From: Crotophaga sulcirostris
Taxonomy: Eukaryota > Chordata > Aves > Cuculiformes > Crotophagidae
Direction: 5' to 3'
Assembly: GCA_013397455.1 (NCBI GenBank)
Contig: VYZB01000040.1
Span: 182,296 to 246,295 of the forward strand
Length of the DNA stretch: 64,000 nt
Shown here: piece by piece, positions 49,720-62,900 of the stretch
Position numbering within the stretch: the first letter of the stretch is position 1
Layout: each line of letters starts with the position of its first letter
Position numbers and translations under genes: made by a program
Notes under the pieces: generated by a model
What the model was told of the DNA's origin: nothing
Database searches by the model: none
Seen by the model: only the letters and a program-made list of their open reading frames with translations

Positions 49720-52700
49720 CTTGATGGAAGTGTTCTATTCTCCTGTGCATGGAGCAAATCCTGAAGGGGGACTCCTTCCTCCAGAGGTGCATTCAACCAT
49801 GTGAGTTAAAGCAGATGTTACTCATGCATAATCTGGGCTCAAATATATGATTATCCATTGGTTATTAATAAATAACTGAGCAGAGGAATAAATGGGAATA
49901 ACAGCTATTTTCTTAGCCACTTTTTCTAGTTCATATAAACATTTCTGCATAATGTAAAATAACTGTTTTCTTGGCTGATGTTTCCATACTAACAGTGAGG
50001 AATTATATATTTCACTGCATTTTTCCTGGGTTGTATCAAATTGCTATGCTGATGGATTTCTTACTCCCATCTTTGTGCTTATAGTTCTGTTACTAAATGT
50101 CCTGCCACTCTATAAACAAAAACATTAAATATCTTCCTTTATGTTTCACAGGCCAAACTAAAAAAAAAATATAAAAATAAATAAAGTATTTAAAGTTGTT
50201 GGTTTATTACACATGTAATTGGAACTTTTTTTTCCTAACAAAAATCTGATGATTGTTTACCTGGACACACATTCCAGGATATGCATCCATCCTTACGAAC
50301 ACATAAATATGGTAACGTAAAGTAGTAGCTTGGTGCAGAGATTTCTCTAAACCAGTGATGGGGATCCGATAATAAATTGCCATTGAGTGTAAATGGGAAC
50401 TGGTGCTTGATTGTCTTTTTATTCTTTAAAATACCTCCATCAGTGATCTGTGCAGACTTGAACAGACATCTTGCCTCCTCCTTTAGGAGCAACATGAAGC
50501 CTGATCCCCAGCTGACATAAATCAGCACAGCTCTCACAGGTCTCTGTTGATTTGTATCAGATGAGAAGTTGAGTCTCTGCACAAATATCTATTTTTCAGC
50601 TGCTGAATGATTAATATTCACATCCTTATTCAGCTTTTTACCTTTGTCTTGTTGTTTGTTGGTTTTGGTTATTTTTTTCACATCCATTTTTTGTTTGTGT
50701 GTTGTATTTTTTTTTCCAATTTGTGCATGCTATGCATATTCATTTGGGAGCAGGGGAGTATATTGCCTGCCAACAAAGAAGGAAAACATTTATGGTTAGT
50801 AGAACCTTAATGTGTCTATATTACTATATTTCTCTAATTTATATTAAAGGAACCATATTTACACTCATTACAGAGAAAATTGTCCATTGTATGTGATGGG
50901 CTACATGAAAAGGGATGGTGTAATTATTAGCATATTGGCATAGAACTGCAAAAAATGCAGACAGGAAAGGACTGGAGGACAAATAGAGTTATTCAGAAAT
51001 TTTGTAATAAAGAAGAGTTTCAGCCTGATCCTTGTAAGAGACTTTTGACACAAATGTGTTTCTTATCCTTCCAGCTATATATAATGGAGTTAGATGTGGC
51101 TTGTGAAGTACTAGAAACATCATTCTTTTCTTTTAACTACAGAATTTATACTTTCCTTAACCTGTCTACTAATCTGACATGACTTTTGAAATAATATTAT
51201 GTCTAAATACTACTTTTCATCCCAGACCTGATTTAATTTGTTTGCAGAGCAGCTTTGAGCTATGAAATGCAGATGTTGTACCCTTGCTGTGTATTTAACT
51301 GTAAACTATTTTGTCTTAAGCAAGTGTGTGCATTTCTGTACAGGATGCTGTCAGCACCAGACTGAGGTCTGCAAACTGTATTAATTGGTTAAAAGAGTAC
51401 AATGAACAATTCTATTAGAAATTATTATCTGAAAAATAAAAAAATAGAGAAAAACTAAGATAAAGTCAGTGGCATTCAAAGCTGTTGTTCCTAAAAAGAA
51501 AAAGATGGAAAGAAGTGGTGATGATATAGTGCCAAACCTATAGGTTAACCTGGGCACATGGAGAAATTGACACTTAAGAATTAAAACTCTAAACCTGCTG
51601 TAATTCAATAAAGTTCCTTTTGAGAAGATTTTTCCAATAAAGCATCTGTCATTATGGTCCTGAGGGGAATTTGCATAGCCATCCCACTTAAAAGAAATAT
51701 ATTTACTTAAACAGAAATTAGATCAATATAAGCATTGTCTGTATTTCTACCAAAATCACATGCAAGGCACTGATTAATTTCTTTCTTTCTTTCTTAATTT
51801 TCTTCAGCCTCTCTCCTGTGAGTGATTTATAAAGGAAAGTCTAAGAAAAGCAATAGTAATTCCTTTGGGCATAAATACCACATCTGTAGACCAACCTGAC
51901 TGATAGCATGGTGCTAGAAATTTAATGTTTATTTATGTACATGGGAGCTTCAATTTAATATTGGCTAGATTTTTTTTATAACCATTTGTATTTGTTTGCA
52001 TACTGAAATGTAGGTAATTTCAGAACATGCATAAATTTTTCCAAATGAGCTAAAGGAGGATTCTGATAGCTTGCATTGCCTAGAGATTTCCTGGGATGAT
52101 TAAACCCTTTTTTAATTTTTTTAAAGCCTACCATTCCAATTCTACTGAGATTTTGCTGACTTGAAGAAAAAAATAAACAAAAAGCTTTCATAAAGTGAAA
52201 CTCACCCCTGTGCTCCTGCTTATTCACTCTTGAAGCCTTTTAAACTATTTTAACTATTTAATCCTTATTTCAGTGTTTGTGTTCAGGCATCACTTTGGTC
52301 CCTTGCTTAGGGAATTTCAGAAAACCTTGAGGGCTGTTTTAGCTGCTACGATTTTCAGTCCTGCAGAACAGGTGAGGAGGAGAACCAGGTGGAGGTAGCA
52401 GTTCACATGCAAGAGGCACGATGTGCCTTTTTTCCTGTTGCTTTTTAAGTTTCCACATATATATACAACTTTACCAACATGTAATCGATCAGTCTAGCTG
52501 TTATGGCTGGTATGATCAAGTTGCTTCCCTTACTGGAAAAATAAATATTTTCTCAGTAGAGCAAAGCATGGTCAAACTATGCACACATGCTTTGGCTATT
52601 TAATAGTCTGGCTCTTAAAAAGTAGATTAATATCTAGTGCAATATTATATAATCCTCTCTTTGATTTGCTGAAAAACATCTCCAGAGCACTCCTAAGCAG

Positions 52701-53400
52701 ATCACCACTAAAAGAAGGACAGTTAATGGAAACCTATAACAAGCAAAATTCCCCAGCTGCTCACCCTGAATTGCAATCGAAAGAAAAGCTGCAAAGAGGG
52801 GACTGTAGCTGCTGCTATAAAGAAGATAAAAAACTGCAGGATGACTGAGTATTGGGGCACCACCTCAGCTTTCAGGACAGGAAGATTTTAAAGGACGGAT
52901 ATTCTACTTGGGAACCTAAGAGCTGAAATGATCCAAGGGCCACCCAGCAATGCGGGAATATTGAGTAAAAGCACATTAGCTGATGGCTGGCTCAGGCTGT
53001 GCAAACAGGACAAATTTGGCTGAAAACTGTGCAGTTCCTACCAGAGAAGAACAGCATTTAGAGATATTGTTTTTGACAGAATAGTTAGGGAAAGGGGAAG
53101 AGGAAAGAAAAAAAATGGGGGGAAATGTATTATTGGAATTCCACTAACGACTCTGAAGAACAAGGGGTTATTGTGAATATTTTCAGCATTTTCACACATT
53201 CCAATGGCTGACTGCACACACACCACATCAGGTGGTCTCTGTGACTCTGTCCTGTAGTCTCTTTTTTGTGTTTATGAAAGATAAACCTGAAAAGAGTTCC
53301 TCTAGTTTCACTTGAGTGTTTGTCAGCTTACCTAGGAGCTTGAAGATTCTGTAGTTCAAAGAAATACAGCAATCTGATTTTTACATTTTCTTTTTTTTAG
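49720..53400. other. AT-rich DNA without recognised genes
   Basis: A TTTC simple repeat lies at 51778-51794. A 115-codon open frame (50235-50582, -) is crossed by a donor-like CCAG/GTAAAC on the minus strand near 50262, but it has no good acceptor and no recognisable domain. Confidence 0.45.
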
Positions 53401-53570
53401 AAGAAATGAGGAGCTTCCCATTTATTTCAAGTGACATTTTTGCTGCCTTTACTGTTCTCCTGAATTTCCAAAATGCTTTCCTGTTAGAAGGTCACAAAGT
53501 TTGCTGGTCTCTGCAAGCTGTTAATAAGAGCTACGTTAAACCGATCCGTCAGCCCTGGCACTCAATCACA
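53401..53570 (+). other. Splice-bounded open segment, possible lone exon
   Basis: A strong acceptor-like sequence (ACATTTTCTTTTTTTTAG, ending at 53400) is followed by 170 bp with no in-frame stop, then a fair donor ACA/GTAAGG (53571). The frame carries an ATG at 53406 and a partly hydrophobic N-terminus. I recognise no protein family. One such isolated acceptor-ORF-donor arrangement in 64 kb can easily occur by chance. It could equally be a non-coding RNA exon. Confidence 0.2.
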
Positions 53571-53856
53571 GTAAGGGAAACAGATGTTTTACCTGCAATG
53601 TCTCCCCAGAAACAGCCACAAAGAAACTTATTTTCTTTGACTTTTAGCACTTGCATTTCTATCTCTTTTCCATAAGAGCTTTTTTTGTACTTCTTCATTA
53701 CTGATTAGCCACAGTATATTTGGAACTAAAAGCTTTAAAATTAGTTGTCAGTAACAGAGCAAAGTGTCCATCTAAAATGCTGACATACTCAGAAGCTAAT
53801 AGGACTTCCAATGTCTCCTTTTGGGACATACTTATACTTTAACAAGACAGAACTGT
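53571..53856. other. AT-rich DNA, nothing recognised
   Basis: The open frame of the preceding segment runs on to a stop near 53675. No repeat family is recognised. Confidence 0.4.
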
Positions 53857-53961
53857 TAAAAAAAAAAACCAAAACACAACCAAAAAAAAAAAGCAAAACA
53901 AAAAAACCCAAGAGAAATAAAAAATAAAATCAAAACTAAACTAAAAAAAAACCCCAACAAA
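53857..53961 (+). repeat. A-rich low-complexity tract
   Basis: About 105 bp of A runs interrupted by C, G and T (AAAACC, CAAAACA, AAATAAAAAATAAAAT). No retrocopy body or element is recognised upstream, so I do not call it a poly(A) tail of an insertion. Confidence 0.85.
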
Positions 53962-56405
53962 CTGGTCAGTTTGAGAAATCAAACTCTTTTAAACATGAAG
54001 CCATGTATACATCCTCATCAAGTATTAAAAAATATCTTAAAGACCACTGATTAAATGCAGAAATATTGTCACTGTAAACTTGCAACATCTTTTGGTTTTA
54101 GACGTGTGTAACCATGTCTGGTTTTGCCTCATTCCGTAAGCCCAGCTTTGGAAAACACAGTTGTCCAGTATTGTAGTCTCACAAGTTTTTACTGAAAGAC
54201 AATGGAAATGGTATAGAAATATCATCACTCAAGAAACAACCCCTAATGCTTCTCATGTCATTGGTAACTTTCCAAAAACCATGAAATAAACTTCCACAGA
54301 TTCAACACCTACTTCATCACATCTTCATTTTTAAAGAAAGTCATTGGCCAAAAAATTATGATGCTTTCTGATGTCATTGGGGCTTTTGGCTTACTTTCAG
54401 TCAAAAAGGCAGAGCACTCTTGGGGACTGTGTTTCTTATGAACATTTGGAAATGTCAGTAAGTACAACTTCTATCTGTCCAACTGATGGATGGTTTTAGA
54501 TCCAGATAATGTATAAACTACAGGCTTTCATCAGCTAATTTGGCTTCAAGTCACTTCTGTGTAGCACTGCAATGTTAATATTGGCCTAAAAACTTGTTAT
54601 TACTTGGTTGCATATTTTTGAGCCCATTCTCAGGCCACAGGAGTCACCAAAAACCTGCTAAGAATACACTTTCCTAGGGGAAAATATCAACTTTCACTTA
54701 AATAGCAGTTTGTTGAGAAACTATTGTACTAGAAGCCCCCAAAAATTCTGACCTTGGGATTTCAACCCTTAATTTGGGATTTTTATACCCTGTGCCAAAC
54801 TATCTTCTGTAGATTTCAAAGCACTTTGTAAAACTGATAAGTATGGCTCTCCTTGTGTTCAGGTGTGGAAAGACCAAGCCAAAAGCCACGTTACTGTAGC
54901 TGAGCACTCAAGCACAAGTTTCAGTTGAGGGATTTGCAGAAAGGCTGCGCAACCTGAAGAAAGTCTTTTTTTGTAGGCAGCACAGCACCCAGCTCTAGCC
55001 CAGGTAAAACAGATGCAGACCTTCTCAGTCTAAATTTTGCTGCCACAGAGATAACAGCTTGTGTCTATCCTGGCTTTGTAATTGGGGATAGATGAGGGAT
55101 ATGGGAGATACGTTGTGGCTAAGGGAGAAAGGGTAACTAGTCCTTTTGGAAAGGGCTGTAGCTGCCGTCACATCACTTCTTTGCGTTATCACAAGGCTGT
55201 CTCTTTTTCCAAGGCTCTCCTAGAAGCAAAACACACAGGAAAACCTTATTCTTTTCTTGCCTCCACCTGCCTATTGCAGCACAGAGCTGTCTATTTTGCC
55301 TGCCCCAGGAACTAACCCTCTCAGCAAGTCAATGAAAGAGAAACAAATCACCTGCCAGTCAGTCCTGTCGGCTGCCAAGTGGACCACTCTGCTGCCCACA
55401 GATAAATCAACTGTGCCCGCACTTTTCACATGTCCTGAAGGTCAAAGCTGGTGTAAACTAGATTAAATCAAAGGATCTGTCCATTTAAAAACTGGAGAAC
55501 ATAAACAGTTACAAACACTTCAAAGACTAGAGTGTCCCACCTTGTAACGAGCTCCAGAGCTTGTCTATGTTGATAACAGTTATACTTTCCTCTCTCCCCT
55601 GGCTGATTTGCTTGGTTAACCTACTTTTCCAACACTTTCCCTAAAGGTAACACAAAACCTTTCTGAGTTGCTTATACAACTTTTTGATCATATTTAATAA
55701 CCAGGACCTCTATTTTTGAAGGCTGTGTATAGCTATTCACACTGGGAGAAATCCCAATAGCTCTTCATCGTCCAAGGGATTATTTGCATATTAGGTCAGG
55801 CAACAGACATCAGCAGCACTATCTCTTTGAGTTAGATATACAGAACTTGAACAAAAAGATGGGATTTTCTTGTGTGTATGATGTTGTTTTTTTGCACCAT
55901 CAGTAACTGTCAGTTCTGTAAACACAGGGAACTATGGCCATCTGATAAACTGCAGGCTACCTAATAATGTTGAAAGGGCTGACAGGCATGACAGAAGGCT
56001 TATGGAAGATCCAGGCACTTTTGGAGCACATCTGTTAAGCTATGGCATCTGAGATAATACTACACACTTGTATTTAGCAACCTAACCACGCCCACTAATT
56101 TTCAATCTCATTTCTGGATGAGGGAAAAAATCAGTCATGTTTAAAAATGGGGGTGACAACTCATCATTGTTTCTTTGTCGCATTTCCAGTGATTTTAGAG
56201 TTCTTAATCCCCCTTTGTGACTGAAGGAAAAAAATAGGCAGCTAATTCTAGTACTAGATAAAAGATGCTGCTCCCAACACCGCAGCACAGAAACTGAGCT
56301 GAGCACTGGGAATGCTAAGGGAGATAAAGACAAGACTGGGCAGACTCAGAGTGCCTTCCTGACGAATATCTACTCTCCTCTTCTCATTTGTGCTTTCTAC
56401 ATATA
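53962..56405. other. Moderately GC-richer DNA, no gene called
   Basis: Positions 54850-55470 are less AT-rich than average and carry open frames of 77 (55082-55315) and 69 codons on the plus strand. Neither shows a domain or consistent splice sites. No repeat family is recognised. Confidence 0.4.
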
Positions 56406-56672
56406 TAGAATCACAGAATGGTTTGGGTTGGAAGGGACCTTAAAACCCATCCAGTTCCAACTCCCCTGCCGTGGACCAGGATGCCTCCCACCAGCCCAGG
56501 CTGCTCAAGGCCCCATCCAACCTGGCCTTGAACACCCCCAGGGAGGGGGCATCCACAGCTTCCCTGGGCAACCTGTGCCAGTGTCTCACCACCCTCAGTG
56601 TGAAGAATTTCTTCCTAATGTCTAATCTGACTCTTCCCTCTTCCAGTTTAAAGCCATTCCCCCTCATTCTGT
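56406..56672 (-). mobile_element. CR1 LINE 3' end, well preserved
   Basis: Minus-strand CR1 with TAGAATCACAGAATGG at the tail, then TTTGGGTTGGAAGGGACCTT, CATCCAACCTGGCCTTGAAC, GGGCAACCTGTGCCAGTGTC and AAGAATTTCTTCCTAATG. Homology ends near 56672. On the minus strand the last ORF2 codons remain open (motif [17 protein letters not shown]). It is another subfamily, with an AGAATCAC-type tail. Confidence 0.95.
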
Positions 56673-57139
56673 GGAATTGATATAATATGAAAGCTGGTGT
56701 AATTCAACACTGAAAAAAAATGGAATCCAAAATGCCATAAAAAAGCCCAAAACTCGCACCACAGAATAATAAAAACCACCTTTAGCAACTCATGAAATGC
56801 ATTTTAAAAATAAATCAACGAAGGCTGAGGAAAGTCCATGTCCAGAACAGATTTTGAGAAATGCATTGCTGTTGTCTATACTAATCAAAATTAAATTTGT
56901 TAACTATGTTAATAAATTTGTACCTAGAGAAATTATTGCCTGAAGAACAGTTTCATTTCTTGGAGAGAACTTAAAGAATGAGTTTTGCCTGAAACAAAGA
57001 CAGAAGGTTTTTCTTACAAAAGGTAAAACACGGTAAAGAATGCCAAAAGTCAGAGCTTTTACTAGGTTTTGATTGCATGTGACAAATGGAATAAAGCTAT
57101 TGTATTTTAAAAGGAATCAGCTATTCCAATAGCCCATTG
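56673..57139. other. AT-rich DNA, nothing recognised
   Basis: Short spacer without recognised features. Confidence 0.5.
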
Positions 57140-57375
57140 ACTTTCAGGTTTAACAGCAGAGGACAATTCATAACATAAAAGCATTATCTTCATTTGCATT
57201 GAGAGCTAATAACAGATGAAGTTCTTGCCAGCCAGCTCCTTGCGATGCACTGAATGAAGCATAGAATTGATTTAGTATAGCCAGCAAAATTAAGTGGACA
57301 TCTTGCAATGCCTGAATTAATTGCAGGATGTATTTTTGTTTATTGCTTCTGAGGGAAATTTCAGTGGCTGTCATT
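57140..57375. promoter_or_regulatory. Candidate conserved non-coding block
   Basis: Non-repetitive sequence containing TTCATTTGCATTGAG (57190-57204, octamer-like) and CCTGAATTAATTGCAGG (57311-57327, a near-palindrome with a TAATT core). It stops at a GGAT simple repeat (57381-57416). It has the composition and motif density of vertebrate developmental enhancers, but no alignment was possible. Confidence 0.3.
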
Positions 57376-57380
57376 AAATG

Positions 57381-57416
57381 CATGGATGGGTGGATGGATG
57401 GGTGAATGATTGATGG
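57381..57416 (+). repeat. Degenerate (GGAT)n microsatellite
   Basis: CATGGATGGGTGGATGGATG followed by degenerate units up to TGATTGATGG. Confidence 0.85.
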
Positions 57417-58177
57417 TACAGCAATCAAATATAGCCAATTAGTCTCCCATTTCTTCTAGGCATATTGCTCTATTAAGAATCAGAAATATAGTAATAACAG
57501 TCAAACTTAGTAAAGCCATCCTTTTTTGCTCTTTAGGGTGAAATTCAGCCCTGTGAATCTGCATAGCAAACACCCTTTTGCGTTTCTCCTTCCTACAAAC
57601 ACTTGTATTCATTAACAAGTTTTTGACATTTACAATCAGGACAGATTTTCAAAAGTGTTTACTTTTAGAACTGCAAAATAAGTAGTCTCATTTTCAAGAA
57701 AAGCTTGTTCATATTGGTCATTCATATTCAATACCACCCTCTTCTGAAAAACTAACCCAGCTGCCCACTCATGTTTAAGAGGAGCTTCCTGGAATCGACA
57801 ATAGAAGGAAATCGAATATTAATTACATTATCCTGCTTCAAAGCCTTCTTTAAAATTAGTAATGTAATAATGAATAGATAAAAATAGTGAGTAAATATGT
57901 CTGTTCAATAACCAGAAAAAGGCTAAATTCTTTTGTCCTTTGTGTCCTAGCAAGGTTCAACAGTGGTAAGTAGGTGCAATTCATACAGTGCCTACCAGCA
58001 GTGAGTCAGGGCTGTTTATTTCTATTCACAGCACTGTTTGAGAAGTTGCCTTACCAAGTAGTCAAGCAGAACAAGAACATTTCTAGAAAGAGGAGGCAAT
58101 TGATGGTTTGGTACTAAACTCTCATCCTAGTTAGTGTGAATGCCAGTCCATTGTTTCTTACTTCCTCTGTCCATACA
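57417..58177. other. AT-rich DNA, nothing recognised
   Basis: No repeat family, RNA gene or exon is recognised. Confidence 0.5.
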
Positions 58178-58452
58178 GAGAAGGGTAACAATTTTAAGCT
58201 GAAAGAAGGGAGAGGTTGATTAGATATTAGGAGGAAATATTTTCATTGTGAGGGTGGTGAGGCACTGGCACAGGTTGCCCAGAGAAGTTACAGATGCCCC
58301 ATCCCAGGAGTTGTTCAGTCCCTAGAGCCAGATTGGATGGGGCTTTGAGCAACCTGATCCAGTGGGATGTGTCCCTGCCCATGGCAGAGAGGTTGGAATT
58401 AGATGATATTTAAGGTCCCTTCTGACCCAAACCATTCTGTGATTCGATGATA
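58178..58452 (+). mobile_element. CR1 LINE 3' end
   Basis: Sense CR1 with TTTTAAGCTGAAAGAAGGGA, GATATTAGGAGGAAATATTT, GGTGAGGCACTGGCACAGGT, GATGGGGCTTTGAGCAACCT and a decayed tail CATTCTGTGATTCGATGATA ending near 58452. It is the same broad subfamily as 56406-56672, in the opposite orientation, with more substitutions. Confidence 0.94.
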
Positions 58453-59829
58453 CCTAGCCCTTCTCTAACACCCAAAGGGTTATTTTCACACACCAGAGAC
58501 CACTTTTGGCCCTGTCTTGGCACCATAGTGAGTCACAGGAGTCATGATTCATTAATTCATTCTCTTCCACCCAATTACTGCATCCATAAATCTGTCACTG
58601 ATCATGTTTTGCTTTCTGGGTCTTCTTCACGTGCCCAGACTAGAATTTAGTTGCAAATTTGGTAACTGGTAGCTGCTGAGGCTGCCATTTGAAACTTCAG
58701 CTTGCCTTTGTGTTTTTTTTTAATCTAACCTTACACCTATTTCTAGTTTTTAAAGGTCTCTTCAGCTTGATGTTCACTTTCTCAACAAAGATAAGCCTCC
58801 CCCTGAGTTCAGACATACTTCTCTTGAAAAAAGCTTTCCTTCTTCCCAGCAGTTCCCCCCTTCTACCATGCAATCACCTACTATCAGGCTTCTCTAAGGA
58901 CTTAGCAGTGTATACAGTCCCAGAAAGTGTCTTCAGTCTGCTTGAATTTCTCATATTTATGGCCTTTAAAAAATGTCGGGTAATCTAGTAGTCTTGATTT
59001 ACATTGTTTTAACATTTTGTTTGGTTTTTTATTCCTTTACAGAACTCCAGGTAAAATCCTGCAATTTGTCCTGTGATGTTCCTTCATTCACCTTACATAT
59101 AGCTGTGTGAGAGAATATAAACACAGTTACCCCGACCTCACCGTCCCTAAATTATGTGTATACTGCTTTGTCCACATTTTAAATAGAGATTTCTAAAGCA
59201 TAGCACATATGTGCAGAATCAGCTCAACCCATGGTCTTGATTTAGCACAGCATTGCAAACAATAAATAACTCTACTTCATCATACCGGGGTACGACTGAT
59301 GTGACAGAAGGATTAGTAGCATGGGAAACATCTTATTTTCTCAGAAGCCAGACCTAGTAAGTTGCAGCCCCTACACATCAAGTTGCTTAATCAATTCTGC
59401 ATTGACTTCACCAGTCAAAACATTCCCTTTGAAAGTCATTTATGTTTAAATTGATTCATTTTATTTGATCCCTTTCTGAACTGTTCCTGAATGTCTCTAA
59501 GGATATGGGTTGTTTATAAATATTCATTTAATAACTGGGGTGATTAACTGGCATAGAGATTTTGCATCTGTTGCACTGGGAGGTTTTACATGTTTTCTTT
59601 TGCTGCTAATTGTTGTCATCTAAATCCATTGTCAGTGATTTCTGCTGACCCACAAACCAATGGAAACTTTTTGGTTGGCAGTCTAGACAGTCTCATGGAA
59701 ATTCTTTTGAAGAATAGCCATCTCGAACAAATATTTAATCAAATGGTGTTTGTCCTGAAAAAATCTGTGAAACACCTAAGGTGGATGAACACTACTCATG
59801 ACTTTCTGAATATTTCAATAACCACCATG
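58453..59829. other. AT-rich DNA without a supported gene
   Basis: Contains a 99-codon open frame (58689-58988, +, leucine- and phenylalanine-rich) and most of a 126-codon one (59590-59970, +). I recognise neither as a protein family and see no matching splice sites. Confidence 0.45.
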
Positions 59830-59930
59830 CCCAGATTAATTACCATGAAACAAGCTCAGCATCAGATTTGCAGCAATTGCCAAGCAACGTGTGTTTTCCA
59901 GTTCAACCATCTGTGTTTGGATGGAAACAC
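59830..59930. promoter_or_regulatory. Candidate conserved non-coding block with X-box-like motif
   Basis: CCAGATTAATTACC (59831-59844) lies 30 bp before ATTGCCAAGCAACGT (59876-59890), which resembles an RFX X-box-type inverted half-site arrangement. The surrounding sequence is non-repetitive. It overlaps a 126-codon open frame that I judge to be chance. Function is inference. Confidence 0.25.
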
Positions 59931-62900
59931 AGCGAAACTAAGGCACTGTGGTTCCTTCCCTGTCATATAACAGGAGTGGAGGAGGAGTGCAGCTCTGTGG
60001 TCCTGTCTAGTAAATCTGTGACTAGTGTTGCTGAGAAATAACAGAAGCCAAGTTTTAACTGCATCTGCCTGGGACAGCTAAGTTTGAGCTCTGGTGCCAG
60101 TAATTAATTGAAGCGTGATCATAAGGGCATCCAACTTGTGCCTTGATATAAGTACAGCCATACAAAACTGTATTTGTGTTTCAACTACTGCCACGTGCTA
60201 TGTGAACAGGTGATTGAAACTGAAATCTACGCTATGTCAACACAAAGATAAGATTTGCTGACACACGATGGCCATGCCAGGAGTCCTGTGAGCTGTCACG
60301 ATTTTTGTATTATTATGTATCCAAATAAAATACAACCAATTTCCTTTTAAAATGTAACCCAAGCCTTATTTTAATTGAAAATTAATAAAATTAATTTTAG
60401 ATTAAAAAGGCAACCAGTCTTCTGTGAAATATGAAAGCTACAGTGAAAAAGTGTAACCTGTGCGCCAAAGAGTTGCACTTGGGAAGTAGAAGCTAGAGAG
60501 AAATCCCCTTTAAAATAAAAATCTTGAAACTCACCTGCATCCTCCATCTCAGATGTTGCCTTTTGTACTAAGTCTGTTCTATCAAATGCCAGCTGTGGGC
60601 TTCACTTTCCAGTTAGCAGATAATTTTCTTGAAAGCAGAAAGGAGCGATACGTTCTTTACTTCAGAACTGCCAGTCTTTAAAGCAAAGAGATCCATTGTT
60701 CCGTGGAGAATCTGTAGAACTCGTGCTCTTCCTACTGTCAGTGAAGGCAGGTAGTTGTGGAGAATTACTCTGCTTTGAGTTGGGTTGAATCATACCTTGG
60801 TTCTGCCTGGCTTCCTCTGTCGTCCACATGGTGAGTTTAAAGCAGAGAGATAGGCAAGTCTTTAAAATTAGGTAAATATTAATAGGAGAAAGTTTGTTTT
60901 TTTGCAAAAGTGAACAAGAAACCCCAACCACAAAATTACAACCATGCTAAACTTCTGGGCTTCTTTTGGAATGACAGAGAAAAAGACACCTGACAACTTT
61001 CCTTTATAACGAGATAGAAAGGGGTATTTTTTCAACTTGATTCTAATGTTGACAAAAACATTAGTGTGAAAAGGCTGAAGCAGATATTGACTTGATCTAC
61101 TAAGGTTTGTTTACAAAAAACATCCTCCAGTGATCAATGCCTGCGCCCTCTGGAAATACAATGCCAATTCTGACCTTGAATAGTGGATCAAATAGTTTTG
61201 ATCTTTATCAGGAAATTAAGAGTGAATTCATTATTTAGGTAGTAGTAATTTTCTCATTGACATGTGAATATAACACAATGCTAACACATGGGTTTGCAGT
61301 TGCAGTACTTTGCCACATTTTATTTGGAAAATAATAGAATAAGAGAAGGAAAAGTGAGCTTAGAGTGTAGAAATGCCAAATATCTCCAATGGAACACTTA
61401 AATAACTTGTATATTTAGTCTCTCCATTTATTTACTGCTTCTACCATGGCTGAGGAACAAGATTCACCCTTGCTCACCATATCTACCCCTTAGACTCTTT
61501 AGCTCCAATTCATGTCCTTTTTCTCAGCCACTGCTTTCTGACCCTATTGTTGACACTGAGATGCCACATGGGAATGGGCCACGTTCTGTGTGCTGCATAA
61601 AAGCAGAATAAAACAGTCCACACTCCAGAATTATATACATAGTATAGGGTCAGCAAACAGCTTCAAAACCATGCCTAACATAACCCTGGTCTCCACTTCA
61701 GTTCATTTTTACCAGTAACAGTGGGAGCCACAGTGTGACCATTTTAGCCAGGCTTCTGAAACCATTTCTAAGATATTTTATTATATGGCAATCATTATTA
61801 CATGGATGTCATGTAGATGTGACAGGCTGCAGCATGTGCTAGCTTTTTCCCTCTGTTGAGCAAGATTTTGCTAATGCCTGCAGCTTATTTAACATATTAG
61901 TGATCAAGCAAGTATTTCTGCTGAAATAGTCACCCAACCATAGAAACATCTGTGTGAAAAATTCATGTGCCTACACAACTGCATGACAACCTCTAATATG
62001 AATCCATACCCCTCTAAGACAGGAGCCAGGTGCATTGCTAAAAAGCCACGGTGGAAACATGAGGAAATTAATTGCAAGGCCCTTGATAATAGTTCAGAAT
62101 TCATCTTAAATACACTGGTGAATCTGTCATATTTTAGTAATTTACATTTTTTTTTTTTGATTCAGTGCTCACAATAAAAAAACCTCACCTCTTATCTCAC
62201 CCCAAGGCAGTCCCTGGTCTTTGAACGTGATTGGCACAAAAGCTACACATGAAGAGAAGGAAGATGAAACCTTACAAAGGAAAACACAGAACAGGCTATA
62301 AGGTTAGGAGATAAATGCTTTGGGAAGGAAATGGCAAACATAGAGTTGTGATAGGGAGAGAAGAAGCAGAAATCTGATTTTGGCAGGATGAAGGTATATG
62401 GTTATGAATCAGTGGGACACTTGCATCTCACTAGAGATCTTACCCTGTGGAAAGACTTGGTGTCTCTAAGTTTAAGTAGGAGACTAAGTGAACAGGGATT
62501 CAAGCTCCATCACACTGAAAACCTGAGTAGGTTTGCTGGTGACCTAATACAAAATTCCAGCTCTAAAATATTTTTTTTTAATTCTCATACCCCTGCAGAA
62601 CACTGCTGGTTTACCTCCTGAGGGCTAGATAAGAGGTGTATTACCAGATACAACAGATGAAATAGCTGCAGATCTTACGTGTTCTCCCTTTTGGTCCCAC
62701 CTTGACTGTTGTATGCTTGATTGCCCCTCTGCAGGGAAGTCTGATGATCCTGTTTCCTTGAAGAACATTAATGCATGGAGTGCCACAGAGTACACCTACC
62801 CTGCAGAGTGCACTGCTGTGGAGAGGCACTCCTGCTGATTTTAAACTAGGTAAGCTTGTATGTCACCGCTTAGTGTTCAGCCTGGCTCACAGCGTGCTCT

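Noticed and set aside
50235..50582. 115-codon minus-strand open frame with a donor-like site
   Set aside because: No convincing acceptor or protein family. The length is consistent with chance.
53857..53961. A-rich tract as a retrocopy poly(A) tail
   Set aside because: No retrocopy body is recognised upstream, and the A-runs are heavily interrupted. Low complexity is the simpler reading.
59590..59970. 126-codon plus-strand open frame
   Set aside because: No recognisable domain. It overlaps sequence that looks more like non-coding regulatory DNA.
60378..60398. 9-bp inverted repeat
   Set aside because: Composed only of A and T, so easily formed by chance.
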